Part shown: piece by piece, positions 45,701 through 53,426 of the stretch
How the letters are laid out: each line of letters begins with the position of its first letter
How positions within the stretch are numbered: position 1 is the first letter of the stretch
Assembly: GCA_052116865.1 (NCBI GenBank)
Contig: JBQKKG010000015.1
Coordinates: 3,980 to 67,979 of the forward strand
DNA length: 64,000 nucleotides
Reading direction: 5' to 3'
DNA from: CAUPWF01 sp963515125
GTDB lineage: Bacteria > Bacillota > Clostridia > Lachnospirales > Lachnospiraceae
Position numbers and translations under genes: made by a program
The notes under the pieces: generated by a model
Told to the model about the DNA's origin: nothing
The model's input: the letters and a program-made list of their open reading frames with translations, nothing else
The model's database searches: none

Positions 45701-45845
45701 AAAACACGCCTTTCTCAGATATAATGAATAGTTCATCTTGTAGTAATTGATAATCTACAAGGCCATTTTTTACATGAATCTCAGCATCCTCTAATATTAC
45801 AGTAAAACAATATTCCTTGGAGAATTTTATTCGCTTACTATTCAT
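42753..45845 (-). CDS. SF1 (UPF1/DNA2-type) helicase with large N-terminal domain
   Basis: A 1030-residue helicase. The first 390 residues are beta-rich and of unknown family. The motor has motif I IQGPPGTGKTTVIRA near 425, Ia TSTQHDAVDNA, motif II VDEAARSNP near 750, motif III VGDHKQLPHM, motif IV-like EQYRMHPDICDLVN, motif V VGTVDAFQGKEFDIV and VI CVAFSRAKR near 1000. A helical insertion (about 480-720) separates motifs Ia and II. Members of this class act as DNA or RNA unwinding sensors in defence loci. The gene overlaps the kinase stop by four bases. Confidence 0.9.
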   Translation of the reverse strand: MNSKRIKFSKEYCFTVILEDAEIHVKNGLVDYQLLQDELFIISEKGVFLRVEIAAEESDVKAEVSSSYGRALLRVDKIEENYISLTLLEFSESVEYDDDNPLRIIIDQSITAELRANDIELDRAVEEIQSQIIVNENGSYAFAYSTRNNGESLEIVGDKYSFTITQTPQKYLHITQIRKRTNRARIDFPIALLSGSIEIVNELTDRAILTARANEQYAKLIHSDAEFIDLWNIYNELEYESIKLQAEEMGVIKYKNFRYLNGMIIFSIDGGYTRREFCVDNMYYAVLANINLEHPMDYNPRSATIVGTEIDFSCVNTPEFIIKEDMDTSRAVPVKGYLVPSISGSAIQKKRREQAEKNILANKCKMPGLKNIIQGGAQVGVVGRKYQPVSVSLEKEIFEGKDLHFTEKQKQAIDTAINTPDIAIIQGPPGTGKTTVIRAIVRRIAELWDSKAKILITSTQHDAVDNAVESIDYGGIPVNRVSARKGKEDESMIIYDWIDSMILSCESWLEKKDGNSRSVVREIFEKLVRIEESSELSEKHELLIECYKQVQLLDLSADLVNKYTKVLAEIESKNKSSGDGSAIGCLIHGQRLTKEAFLDDGVSQLKQLEQYLKYDCDIDVEIPEYWRKLKRITDDCNELDKYLIMLRDDCDRIEAIFPELAVINDEFIDRDINDVIKAIRLEIVASGDKETSAIENLIWEFKQELTNSLNVDQLIRSYSKINAATCQQAANPFLSASMAGFAEEYDYVIVDEAARSNPLDLLIPMSMGKKIILVGDHKQLPHMVEKDVVQAVMKKSVKYDVEKVLEESLFMRLNDGVSKEDKKLGITRTAMLSEQYRMHPDICDLVNVFYDGKLETLCKSEDKEHGLNLYDNRAIAWIDLPRSDEYPAEYKRQSVTRKCEVDRLEKELSLILARNSEYKVGIITFYSAQAKLLNDMVHAKFPSDIYRICVGTVDAFQGKEFDIVLLSVVRSNEETEMKKRVGFLNNDNRLCVAFSRAKRLLVAVGDSKTVAFDGEKEYIKALHEMYKKCQ

Positions 45846-47338
45846 TTACTTCCCTCCCGCTTTATTAAAACAAACTTACTGATCTCAGTAGTTCCGTAAA
45901 ATTTTTCTATCATTTTTGTATCTATGAATTCACTCTCGGTAGTAACATCAATATTCTTTTCCAAAAAAAGAAAATAATCGCCCGGTTCCTCATCAATGAT
46001 AACTGATCCTGTAACTCCTTTTTTATAGGGAGCAACTGATCTAGGTGATGTAAACTTAGAATCACTCAATGTAATTTTATTATTTACAAGATTTATAACA
46101 GCAAGCTTCCCATCTTTTGTTCTTGCAACTGCCGCAAGCGAACCATCTGAATCAATTGGAATATTCTCATCAAAAAAGCTTCGATTTATATACTTCATTT
46201 CTTTAGTAACAGCCATAAATCCAGCAATATCAGAATATACATCCAATGGTTTCAAATCATTCCCTCCATCTAGTGGGATTAGTATTTTCCCTTTGGTTCT
46301 AACCATATTTCTGCTCGTCAACAGGTAGATACTGCTAGCCTTTTTATCACACATCGGGCACTTGCAAGATGCATCTGTATAATAATACTCAGCATCACAC
46401 CCCGGATGATCACATTGAACTGTAATGTTTCTTGCATGAGCACATGCCTTCATAAATTCCATCAATGTAGGCCTTCTACAACTTTCTATTTTCCCTTCAA
46501 CGAAAGTCCTTTTAAACAGTTCTTTTAATTCCTCTGTAAGAAAAATTTGTGTATTCTCAAAGTTACTATTTTTATTTTCACTAGAATTCGGATCTCCAAT
46601 ATACGCCAACTTCCCTGTATCAACTGCTTCCTGAACCCACTCAGGATTTGCATCTTCTGCATCATCCCCAATAAACGGATGACAAGTCGTTATCATTTTA
46701 AAAAGAAGAACAGCATATGAATATGTATCTGTCACTGTATTTGTAATAGCAGTATGATTTCCTATTTCCGGGGCCATATAATAATTTGTTCCATCTACTA
46801 ATGGCTTATAAGCACCAGAAGTGATATTATCCGAATCAATTATTGCTAGACTATTCTTGTCTCTTGAAACAAAAATATTACTTGGTGAAATATCCACATA
46901 AGCATATCCATTGATATGCAGATATCTCAGACTCTTTGCCAAAAGGTATCCTATCTGTAGCCTTTTTGTAATCCCTCCGGTTGCATTGAAAAACCAATCC
47001 CATAGATCCTCTATCTCTTCTGGCTTTTCAACATAATCATTTAATGACACATGACCTTTAGCCTCTTTCATAACATATCCTATGTATGGCTCGTCAAGTA
47101 CAGCTAGTGGGAATGCTATCCTTGTCTCTTTTGGTAATTGCGCTCCTCTTTTTTGTAACCACCTATATCTTTCCAAATACTTATCACGGTCCTGTGAAGT
47201 ATTAATCTTTATCAAATAGTCTTCTACAGTTCGATATACAATTCCTTGACCACCTTTATTCAAAACAGATGTAATATGATATTCTCTACCATCAACATCT
47301 TTTATTATCTTTCCAATTAAATCCGTTTCATTATTCAT
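45842..47338 (-). CDS. Ser/Thr protein kinase of the TerY-P triad
   Basis: A 498-residue kinase-like protein. The P-loop is GGQGIVYR near residue 29 and the Lys is in YLIKINT. The catalytic loop is YVDISPSNIFV near 150, with Asp-Ile-Ser-Pro for HRDxKxxN, as in this class. The metal Asp is in AIIDSDN and the APE-like segment is YYMAPE. Four cysteines (CDHPGCDAEYYY, CKCPMC) after residue 305 form a zinc ribbon, and a beta-rich tail ends the protein. A kinase with zinc ribbon beside PP2C and VWA is the TerY-phosphorylation triad. One base separates it from PP2C. Confidence 0.85.
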   Translation of the reverse strand: MNNETDLIGKIIKDVDGREYHITSVLNKGGQGIVYRTVEDYLIKINTSQDRDKYLERYRWLQKRGAQLPKETRIAFPLAVLDEPYIGYVMKEAKGHVSLNDYVEKPEEIEDLWDWFFNATGGITKRLQIGYLLAKSLRYLHINGYAYVDISPSNIFVSRDKNSLAIIDSDNITSGAYKPLVDGTNYYMAPEIGNHTAITNTVTDTYSYAVLLFKMITTCHPFIGDDAEDANPEWVQEAVDTGKLAYIGDPNSSENKNSNFENTQIFLTEELKELFKRTFVEGKIESCRRPTLMEFMKACAHARNITVQCDHPGCDAEYYYTDASCKCPMCDKKASSIYLLTSRNMVRTKGKILIPLDGGNDLKPLDVYSDIAGFMAVTKEMKYINRSFFDENIPIDSDGSLAAVARTKDGKLAVINLVNNKITLSDSKFTSPRSVAPYKKGVTGSVIIDEEPGDYFLFLEKNIDVTTESEFIDTKMIEKFYGTTEISKFVLIKREGSK

Positions 47339-47339
47339 G

Positions 47340-48101
47340 TTATACCTCTTCAGTTACTGCTAAATAGCAGATTGTTTTATCGTCACTATGATTTTCTGTT
47401 TCCCAATCTGATATCCATTCTTCTAGCTCCTCTTGAAGTGCATCTGAACTGCCCTCCCTAATCACATCAAGAAAGTAATCTGGCAATGTCAGCTTTTTCT
47501 CTGGAATCAAATCATCTGCAATCCCATCTGTTGATACAATCATTATGACATCATCTTCTAAATTTACTGTTTGAACTATTTGAAACGACATAAGTTCATT
47601 TACATTAATTGAGCACATTGAATTTGTTACATTGCTAAATAAATCCTTTTTATCAATACAATCCTTGCAAATAATTCGATTACATCCTAAAAGAGCCATC
47701 CCGTCACCAATACCTCCAATTAGCACACTCCCTTTGTAATATATTGCAATGTGAACCGTTGTATCATATTGGTTAATCTCTTGCATATCATATGAGCAAT
47801 TCCATTCCTCAACTATTCTTTTTGTCATAATATTTGCTACATTATCGGACAAGAACGAGTACTGTGGCAATTTAGTCAAAACCCATTGTTCAATAATCTC
47901 AGTAATCTTTTTTGCACCTTGATCAGAATATTTACAAGATCCCAACCCATCTGCAACAATGACATAGGCGAGTTCCTTGTCCTTACTTATCCCAATTCTA
48001 TACGCATCCTGGTTAATATCCTTATCAACGCCTTTATCCGACAGACCTCCAACACACAACTTCTTTTGATTAAATACTAATTCTTTCTTATCACTCTTCA
48101 C
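47340..48101 (-). CDS. PP2C-family protein phosphatase of the TerY-P triad
   Basis: A 253-residue PP2C/PPM phosphatase. Metal-binding motifs are NQDAYRIG near 31, VADGLGSCKYSDQGA near 52, GGIGDGMALL near 130 and STDGIADDL near 196, with a final HSDDKT. It should reverse the phosphorylation made by the kinase whose gene follows. It begins 20 bases after the VWA stop. Confidence 0.9.
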   Translation of the reverse strand: MKSDKKELVFNQKKLCVGGLSDKGVDKDINQDAYRIGISKDKELAYVIVADGLGSCKYSDQGAKKITEIIEQWVLTKLPQYSFLSDNVANIMTKRIVEEWNCSYDMQEINQYDTTVHIAIYYKGSVLIGGIGDGMALLGCNRIICKDCIDKKDLFSNVTNSMCSINVNELMSFQIVQTVNLEDDVIMIVSTDGIADDLIPEKKLTLPDYFLDVIREGSSDALQEELEEWISDWETENHSDDKTICYLAVTEEV

Positions 48102-48121
48102 TATTATTTCTCCATATATAT

Positions 48122-48838
48122 TTACTGTGTAAGACTCATTAAATAGGCTACTTCATCCTCGGTAAATTTCTGTCTCGGGTCTTCGATAATAGGCTCATTA
48201 GGATTACTACTCACAGATCGCTTACTAATTGAATATGTCACCCATTGGAAGAACTTTGTAATCGTTGCTAAATCATTTGCCTTTATAACTGGAACATCTG
48301 GATTATTAATAAATGCATTAAGCATCTTATAATTTGTTCCTTCTCCAATTCCTAAGGCAAGTTTAGGACATTTTTTAAGGCGCTCGCTTTCATGTAATCT
48401 TTTTAATGGATCCCATTCATTAAAATCAAATGCCTGTGGATTCATTTTTCCTGGGCAGTCAGATGGAAGTCCATCACTCAAAAGAATTATGGTCGGCGTA
48501 TATGCTCTCTCTAGCACTTGATTGCGGTCTTCTAACATATTTATCGCTTCATCAATCGCCTGCCCCATCCATGTTTTACCAGCTGCTTTAAACTCTGGTA
48601 CAACAATGTTCTCAATCTTATCTATTGGCTGAATTACTTCTACGGTATTTCCAAATGTAATAATACCTATACTAATTTTACCTTTTGCATTTTTTATTGC
48701 TGAAAACTCAGCAATCATTTCCTTTAATGCCAAATTTACCGTATTAATTTTTTCGTTTGCCATACTTCCACTATTATCAACTAACAGAAGAACTGGAAGT
48801 GCTCTTGCTTCTTTTATTACAACATCCTTTAAACCCAT
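48122..48838 (-). CDS. VWA-domain protein (TerY-like)
   Basis: A 238-residue von Willebrand A protein with no signal or membrane helix. The MIDAS motif is complete: LLLVDNSGSMAN (DxSxS, near 19), the Thr in AAGKTWMGQAID, and LLSDGLPSD near 120. Such proteins bind metal and serve as scaffold or switch for the kinase and phosphatase. A strong AAGGAG lies before the ATG. A 166-base gap with a hairpin separates it from the WYL genes, so the triad might have a promoter of its own. Confidence 0.9.
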   Translation of the reverse strand: MGLKDVVIKEARALPVLLLVDNSGSMANEKINTVNLALKEMIAEFSAIKNAKGKISIGIITFGNTVEVIQPIDKIENIVVPEFKAAGKTWMGQAIDEAINMLEDRNQVLERAYTPTIILLSDGLPSDCPGKMNPQAFDFNEWDPLKRLHESERLKKCPKLALGIGEGTNYKMLNAFINNPDVPVIKANDLATITKFFQWVTYSISKRSVSSNPNEPIIEDPRQKFTEDEVAYLMSLTQ

Positions 48839-48940
48839 TTTTTTATCTCCTTTGACAATCTTATACTATCAACTTGCACCTCAATCCACGATAAAAAAAC
48901 TATGCGAATTAAGAATTTAGCATATGTTCGAAATCCCAAA

Positions 48941-48989
48941 ATTGAATGCAGTCCAAAATCATACTCGTAAGTAGCGCTTTGCATTCAAT
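48941..48989 (-). repeat. Hairpin between WYL genes and VWA-helicase run
   Basis: Arms ATTGAATGCA (48941-48950) and its exact complement (48980-48989) enclose 29 bases. On the minus strand TTTT and GGG follow. It is weaker than a normal terminator and may attenuate read-through from the WYL genes. Confidence 0.6.
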
Positions 48990-49004
48990 AAGTACCACCT
49001 TTTC

Positions 49005-49982
49005 TTACGCATACCTATCGCGTGCAGCAACTATCCTCTTATATACTTTTTTTTGGAGTTGCTTGGGTTCAATTACGGTTACATATCCTCCCAATGATAA
49101 AACATCTTTTACTATCTCTCCCTCATCCGCATTTAGATATGATATTTCCAATCTATATTTATTTTCTTCTCTGTCGTATCTTGCATTTCTGTCAAAGTAA
49201 GAAAAGATTCTAAAACACCTTTCGATTACGTGACTCACAGGTTCAACATCAAGCACCAGTGTTTTGGTGTTGTTTTTTAAGTATTCCTCATATTCTACTG
49301 ATAAGTTCTCATTTGTCACATCATCTAACAAAGTAATATTTTCTAGTGTTTCCATATTCATTTTTATAAATCGATCTTGCTTTTTATCATAAGCGCACAC
49401 CCGAAACTGATCGTTTACAATAGAAAACTCTATCTTTACAGGAAAAACAGACTCACCTCTATATTCGAAAACATTTGGTCTAATATTATCGTACTGAATT
49501 GCCTTACTTTCTCGTATAGCTCTTGCTATAATAGATATTGCATATTCATATTGTTTTTTTGATTCTTTTGCTCCAAAAGAAAAAATATTTTTTCTATTTA
49601 TATCTTTGACTGTCCACTCCCTATTGACATGATACGTTGCCTTTTCTAGCTTACTTATAGTTTCCTCAGCTAAAAAATGTGCAATATACTCATCCTCTAA
49701 TAAAGATTTTGCTGCATGCTGTTCAACCACTCCATTTCTAATTGGAAAATCAATTGGAATAATGGGTGTGTACTCATCGTCCGAATAGCTGAAAAGAATT
49801 TCCTCCCCCTCTTTATCTGCAAAAATAGTATCTATTACATCAAAATCCGGTTCACCAGATAGTCTGTTTTCTATAAGTCTATAAAGTTCTTTCTTGTTAA
49901 ATGATTTCCCATTTTGAAGTAGTCGCGCCACAAACTCATAATATTTATTTTCAGTTTCATCGAATAGTTTCATATTTTTCAA
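49005..49982 (-). CDS. WYL-domain regulator, second copy
   Basis: A 325-residue protein. A WYL-type beta domain covers about residues 150-235 (VKIEFSIVNDQFRVCAYDKK then RFIKMNMETLENI; the usual W-Y-L residues are partly replaced). A WCX-like C-terminal domain ends in DVLSLGGYVTVIEP and a Lys-rich helix. No clear HTH is present at its N-terminus, unlike its partner. It overlaps the first WYL gene by 26 bases. Such pairs may work as heteromeric ligand sensors that gate defence genes. Confidence 0.75.
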   Translation of the reverse strand: MKNMKLFDETENKYYEFVARLLQNGKSFNKKELYRLIENRLSGEPDFDVIDTIFADKEGEEILFSYSDDEYTPIIPIDFPIRNGVVEQHAAKSLLEDEYIAHFLAEETISKLEKATYHVNREWTVKDINRKNIFSFGAKESKKQYEYAISIIARAIRESKAIQYDNIRPNVFEYRGESVFPVKIEFSIVNDQFRVCAYDKKQDRFIKMNMETLENITLLDDVTNENLSVEYEEYLKNNTKTLVLDVEPVSHVIERCFRIFSYFDRNARYDREENKYRLEISYLNADEGEIVKDVLSLGGYVTVIEPKQLQKKVYKRIVAARDRYA

Positions 49983-51225
49983 CCGCCTTCTTCCAGTCCT
50001 CGGCTATTATTTCATCAAGGTTGCATTCTTCACTTGATAAAACTTTTGCTCTCTCACCAAAACTTCTTATCCAAGGAATCATTTCGTTTGGATCTCGTAG
50101 CTTTATTCTGTATTCATATACTCCATCTTTGATTTTTTCTATTGTTCCACTATGTCCTTCTCTTTGTATTCTTCGTAAAATATAATCTTCACGCTCTTCA
50201 TCAAAAAAGAACGCAATCACTACTTCTTTTAAGTTTTCATCAACACCAGATGTACACCAACATTCCTCAAGAAAACAATCATCACATAACAAAGAATCTT
50301 CTGGTTCTGTCTGTTCTATCATCTCGGTAGACTCTATTTTATCAATCCGAATTAGCCTTTGCTTTTCAAATAGATAATCATAGCAATACAAGTATTGTCT
50401 TCCATATGTACTATCATGAATTATATAGATTGGAAGAATAATGGTAGACTTTTGGGTTGTCAGTTTAATTTGCATCCTTGTTTTCTTTTCACACCCTTTA
50501 AGAATCCCAAGCAAAATGTCATTATCAAGACAATTAAATAAGTGACTATGTTTAAATGCAAATGTACTTTTCGGTCTAATATGAATTCCGCGTTCGCATT
50601 CGAGGTAGAGATGGAGCTTTTGTTCCAAAAAATAATATGGCATTTCTAACGGTGATACATTTTTCAAAAATTCCAAAAAAATACAAATATCCGCTAATTC
50701 TTCATTTGTAAAATCAGACCATATATCACTTGCCAAACCATAGTTCACATTACGACCATCTTTTCTGCTGGTGATATAACCTTTTTCAACTAACTCATCT
50801 AATTTTACTCGTAAGTTGTCCTTTGTAAAAATTACAGAATGGTTCAAAACAGGTAATTTATCCAGCAACTCAACTGCCGTCATTTCTTCTGTTTCATTCA
50901 GTAATTGCTGAACGAAAAAAAATGACATAATGTCAAGAGCTGTGAAAGATTTATTTCTATATGTTTCAGCCAAATAATTTTGCGCACTTTCACCCATATC
51001 ATAAGAGCAGTATAAAATAACCTTCTTATCTACCCTTCTCTTTCTTACAAACTTATCAGGTAAATATGAGCTAATTCTCCTTTGTTCGTTATCATACTTT
51101 CTTCCGCTCATTCCTTTTCGAATAAAATCATCTCTTGAAAAGCATCCAAAAATATATATATCTCTTAATACTGGCCGTATATTCTCATAGTCTCTAATCA
51201 ATAGATTAGATTTAGATAATGCCAT
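49957..51225 (-). CDS. WYL-domain transcriptional regulator, first copy
   Basis: A 422-residue protein. The N-terminal 180 residues carry winged-helix-like segments (TALDIMSFFFVQQLL, then KLDELVEKGYITSRKDGRNV). A WYL core lies at about 225-310 (KLTTQKSTIILPIYIIHDST, then GRQYLYCYDYLFEKQRLIRI). Residues 330-420 form a WCX domain with a CDDCFLEECWC cysteine cluster between them. WYL proteins sense nucleotides or DNA ends and repress defence operons. This one follows a small HTH gene and starts 14 bases within it. Confidence 0.82.
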   Translation of the reverse strand: MALSKSNLLIRDYENIRPVLRDIYIFGCFSRDDFIRKGMSGRKYDNEQRRISSYLPDKFVRKRRVDKKVILYCSYDMGESAQNYLAETYRNKSFTALDIMSFFFVQQLLNETEEMTAVELLDKLPVLNHSVIFTKDNLRVKLDELVEKGYITSRKDGRNVNYGLASDIWSDFTNEELADICIFLEFLKNVSPLEMPYYFLEQKLHLYLECERGIHIRPKSTFAFKHSHLFNCLDNDILLGILKGCEKKTRMQIKLTTQKSTIILPIYIIHDSTYGRQYLYCYDYLFEKQRLIRIDKIESTEMIEQTEPEDSLLCDDCFLEECWCTSGVDENLKEVVIAFFFDEEREDYILRRIQREGHSGTIEKIKDGVYEYRIKLRDPNEMIPWIRSFGERAKVLSSEECNLDEIIAEDWKKAVEKYETIR

Positions 51226-51433
51226 TATCTAAAACCTCCTTTATTTGAGATTTAATATATTTCCCACTTCTTATTCTGCCATCAGCCGGCTTTTTTGCGT
51301 TTGCTGGAATAGCCCATGACTTACCAAACTTAGTTACCCCTTCAATTCGTCCAGTCTCACAAAGAGTTCTGATGCGTCTAGTTGAAATACCCCATAATTC
51401 TGTAGCTTGTACTAATGTAATATAATTTTCCAT
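51212..51433 (-). CDS. Small helix-turn-helix protein, first gene of the WYL operon
   Basis: A 73-residue MerR/excisionase-like HTH protein (LVQATELWGISTRRIRTLCE, then GKSWAIPANAKKPADGR). The SWxIPxxAxKPxDxR ending is typical of small clostridial HTH proteins placed in front of defence genes. The start at 51433 follows AAGAGG, only about 20 bases after a terminator hairpin. It probably autoregulates the operon. Confidence 0.85.
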   Translation of the reverse strand: MENYITLVQATELWGISTRRIRTLCETGRIEGVTKFGKSWAIPANAKKPADGRIRSGKYIKSQIKEVLDNGII

Positions 51434-51452
51434 GTGTTGTTCCTCTTAAATG

Positions 51453-51540
51453 AAAAAAGCCATTGAGCTCCTTAAACTCAATGGTGTGATCCATCCATAC
51501 AATATAACTGGTTGTCACGTTTCAGTTCCAGTACGTCTCT
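51453..51540 (-). ncRNA. Leader/sRNA candidate, copy 3, before the WYL operon
   Basis: Starting about seven bases after a consensus promoter, the minus strand reads GAGACGTACTG and runs for about 88 bases to a terminator. The terminator arms are CCATTGAG and CTCAATGG (51460-51467 and 51477-51484), followed by six T residues (51453-51458). The RNA ends some 20 bases before the HTH start. It is either a free small RNA or an attenuated leader of the operon. The 5' motif is shared with the copies at 32457 and 58350. Confidence 0.7.
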
Positions 51541-51546
51541 TTTATA

Positions 51547-51575
51547 ATTATAATCCCTTTGCGGAACGATATCAA
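51547..51575 (-). promoter_or_regulatory. Consensus promoter for leader RNA and WYL operon
   Basis: On the minus strand TTGATA (51570-51575), 17 bases, then a perfect TATAAT (51547-51552). It lies seven or so bases before the GAGACGTACTG start of the leader. This is the best minus-strand promoter in the defence island. The remaining 51576-51828 interval has AT-rich DNA and a weak hairpin near 51787-51806, no gene. Confidence 0.8.
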
Positions 51576-51828
51576 TTTTTATTTATGCAATATTAGTGTT
51601 TTTTACCAAAATCCATTTCAGTAAACTGAATGCATTCTCCTCGTCGCTATAACAAATAAAATAAAAAATTTATTCTGTCGTGGCAACAAAAAAAGGTCTT
51701 ACCTAATTGGCAAGACCGAATACTCAAATAGACGTTATATAAAAGAGAGTATACCCCTCCTTATACACATTCTCGTATTAGAAAACCCTCTGATTTTCTG
51801 CATCAGAAAGCTCTTTTGAGTCTTTTCA

Positions 51829-52080
51829 TTATTTATCAATCTTAATATTAATAGTCTTTAGAGTGGCATCCTTATTCAAAATAGTATTCTCCGATGTCAC
51901 CGATATCTCATCTGGAATAGAATCTGCATTATTTTTCTTGCCATAGATTTTATCAAAGAAACTCTTCCCCGTTTTTCCAAGCCCCAAATATTTAGGACAT
52001 CGCATTTGGCCCAGATCAGGATTCCACGAATATCTCTTATGATATTTTGGACAAGTCTTCCACATAGGCATCATTGTCAT
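51829..52080 (-). CDS. Small cysteine-containing protein of the dynamin operon
   Basis: An 83-residue protein beginning MTMMPMWKTCPKYHKRYSWN. The CP-x-Y and RCPKYLG pairs resemble a degenerate zinc ribbon with the second cysteine of each CxxC lost. The rest is basic, then beta-like. It is the last gene after two coiled-coil proteins, the dynamin-like GTPase and patatin. Function unknown. Confidence 0.5.
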   Translation of the reverse strand: MTMMPMWKTCPKYHKRYSWNPDLGQMRCPKYLGLGKTGKSFFDKIYGKKNNADSIPDEISVTSENTILNKDATLKTINIKIDK

Positions 52081-52146
52081 ATTAAATGCAACTCCTGGTC
52101 TATTCTATGATTTCAAACTTACATCCGTACTTTCGACAAGAAGCAC

Positions 52147-52746
52147 TTACCAACTATTGTCAGTAACCTCATTAATATCTGTAAGCACCGAGTCTACCCA
52201 TATTGCTTTCATTATTGTCCACAAATTACTTAATGACTCGCTCAATAGTTTTGTATCCGCGCTTACTTGATCCATTATTTCGTTTTTCTCAGATACTGTA
52301 TTTAACATTTCTATCAGCACTGCAAGTCTCTCTAGGACATTTTTAATATCTGTAAGACTTTCTTTTCCATTGGCATTTACTTTACATAATTCTTCATTTA
52401 CAACTTTAAATGCTTCGTTTATACCCGCTCTGTTTTTTGCTCCTTCATCAATCATTAAACATTTATTTTCTTCAACTGCACTATGAAGATATGTATTTAA
52501 TCCCCTAATTGCCTCATTCACTTCAATAACCTTCGCACTCATAGCAGCTATATTAACTTTTATAACTTCAATCTCAGAGCAAAAACGATTACTTATCTCA
52601 GATGAATGTAAAGAAATGACCTCTTCCAAATATTTTTTATTCTGCTCAGCTATTATTTTGTTTTCATTTCTTAACTCTAGTAACTCTGTCTGAAGTGATA
52701 GAAAATCTTTTTTACTAATCAATCCAAGTTTTGACCACAAACTCAT
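52147..52746 (-). CDS. Coiled-coil protein of the dynamin/patatin operon
   Basis: I do not recognise a family for this 199-residue protein. From residue 15 to 170 it is predicted as long helices (LQTELLELRNENKIIAEQNK, then IKNVLERLAVLIEMLNTVSE). It has no membrane segment. It starts five bases after the 224-residue partner stops, and both are likely subunits or regulators of the GTPase. Confidence 0.6.
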   Translation of the reverse strand: MSLWSKLGLISKKDFLSLQTELLELRNENKIIAEQNKKYLEEVISLHSSEISNRFCSEIEVIKVNIAAMSAKVIEVNEAIRGLNTYLHSAVEENKCLMIDEGAKNRAGINEAFKVVNEELCKVNANGKESLTDIKNVLERLAVLIEMLNTVSEKNEIMDQVSADTKLLSESLSNLWTIMKAIWVDSVLTDINEVTDNSW

Positions 52747-52751
52747 TCAAC

Positions 52752-53426
52752 TCACGTCTCCATTTCTAACACATTAAGTATACATTCTGCTGATTCCATT
52801 ATAGGGGCACATTTATCTCTTAATGCATCTATATCAATCATTCCTTCATTTGCTTCTTCTTCAAGTTTCTCCATTTTTTCTATACTGCTCTTCATTTCTT
52901 TTTCTTGATTGGTTATTCTTGTATCCAATCTAGATGTAAACTCACTCATTATATGCTCGGCATATTTTTTGAGTTTTTTATTAAACTCAACCTCTGCTCT
53001 CTCTATTATACTTTCTGCCTTCATTCCTAAAGCATCTGTTTTTGCTTTTCCTGGTTGCATTTCAAGCACTTTAAGAAACTCGGAATCATTCTTCGAAAGA
53101 TGCTCCTTTACATATTTCATAACTGTTCCTTCAAGATCTCTTTTTGCTTTATTTTGTTCTTCCTCAATAATTTCAATCAAATCTGGAAATCTAGTTTTGG
53201 TCTTGGTCTTTAACCCATCAAATATAGTCGAAATATCCATCATACACTTCTTTTCTGTTTTATTAACATCTGGCTGTATAGAATCCCTAAAATCAGCCAA
53301 TACTTTATCAACATCAATCTGATCCTCTATACTACGTGAATACTCCTTTTGTCCAAGTCCAAAAAAATCCTTTACCTTTTCCACTTTATCGCATACCCAA
53401 TCCCATGCACTTCTGAAAAAGCCCAT
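52752..53426 (-). CDS. Amphipathic-helix/coiled-coil partner of the dynamin-like GTPase
   Basis: A 224-residue protein. The first 23 residues (MGFFRSAWDWVCDKVEKVKD and on) form an amphipathic helix rich in aromatic and basic residues, suited to membrane surface binding. The rest is helical coiled coil (AESIIERAEVEFNKKLKKYA, EKMEKLEEEANEG). Start and GTPase stop share one base, so the two are coupled. It may target the GTPase to membranes. This is inferred from helix character only. Confidence 0.6.
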   Translation of the reverse strand: MGFFRSAWDWVCDKVEKVKDFFGLGQKEYSRSIEDQIDVDKVLADFRDSIQPDVNKTEKKCMMDISTIFDGLKTKTKTRFPDLIEIIEEEQNKAKRDLEGTVMKYVKEHLSKNDSEFLKVLEMQPGKAKTDALGMKAESIIERAEVEFNKKLKKYAEHIMSEFTSRLDTRITNQEKEMKSSIEKMEKLEEEANEGMIDIDALRDKCAPIMESAECILNVLEMET

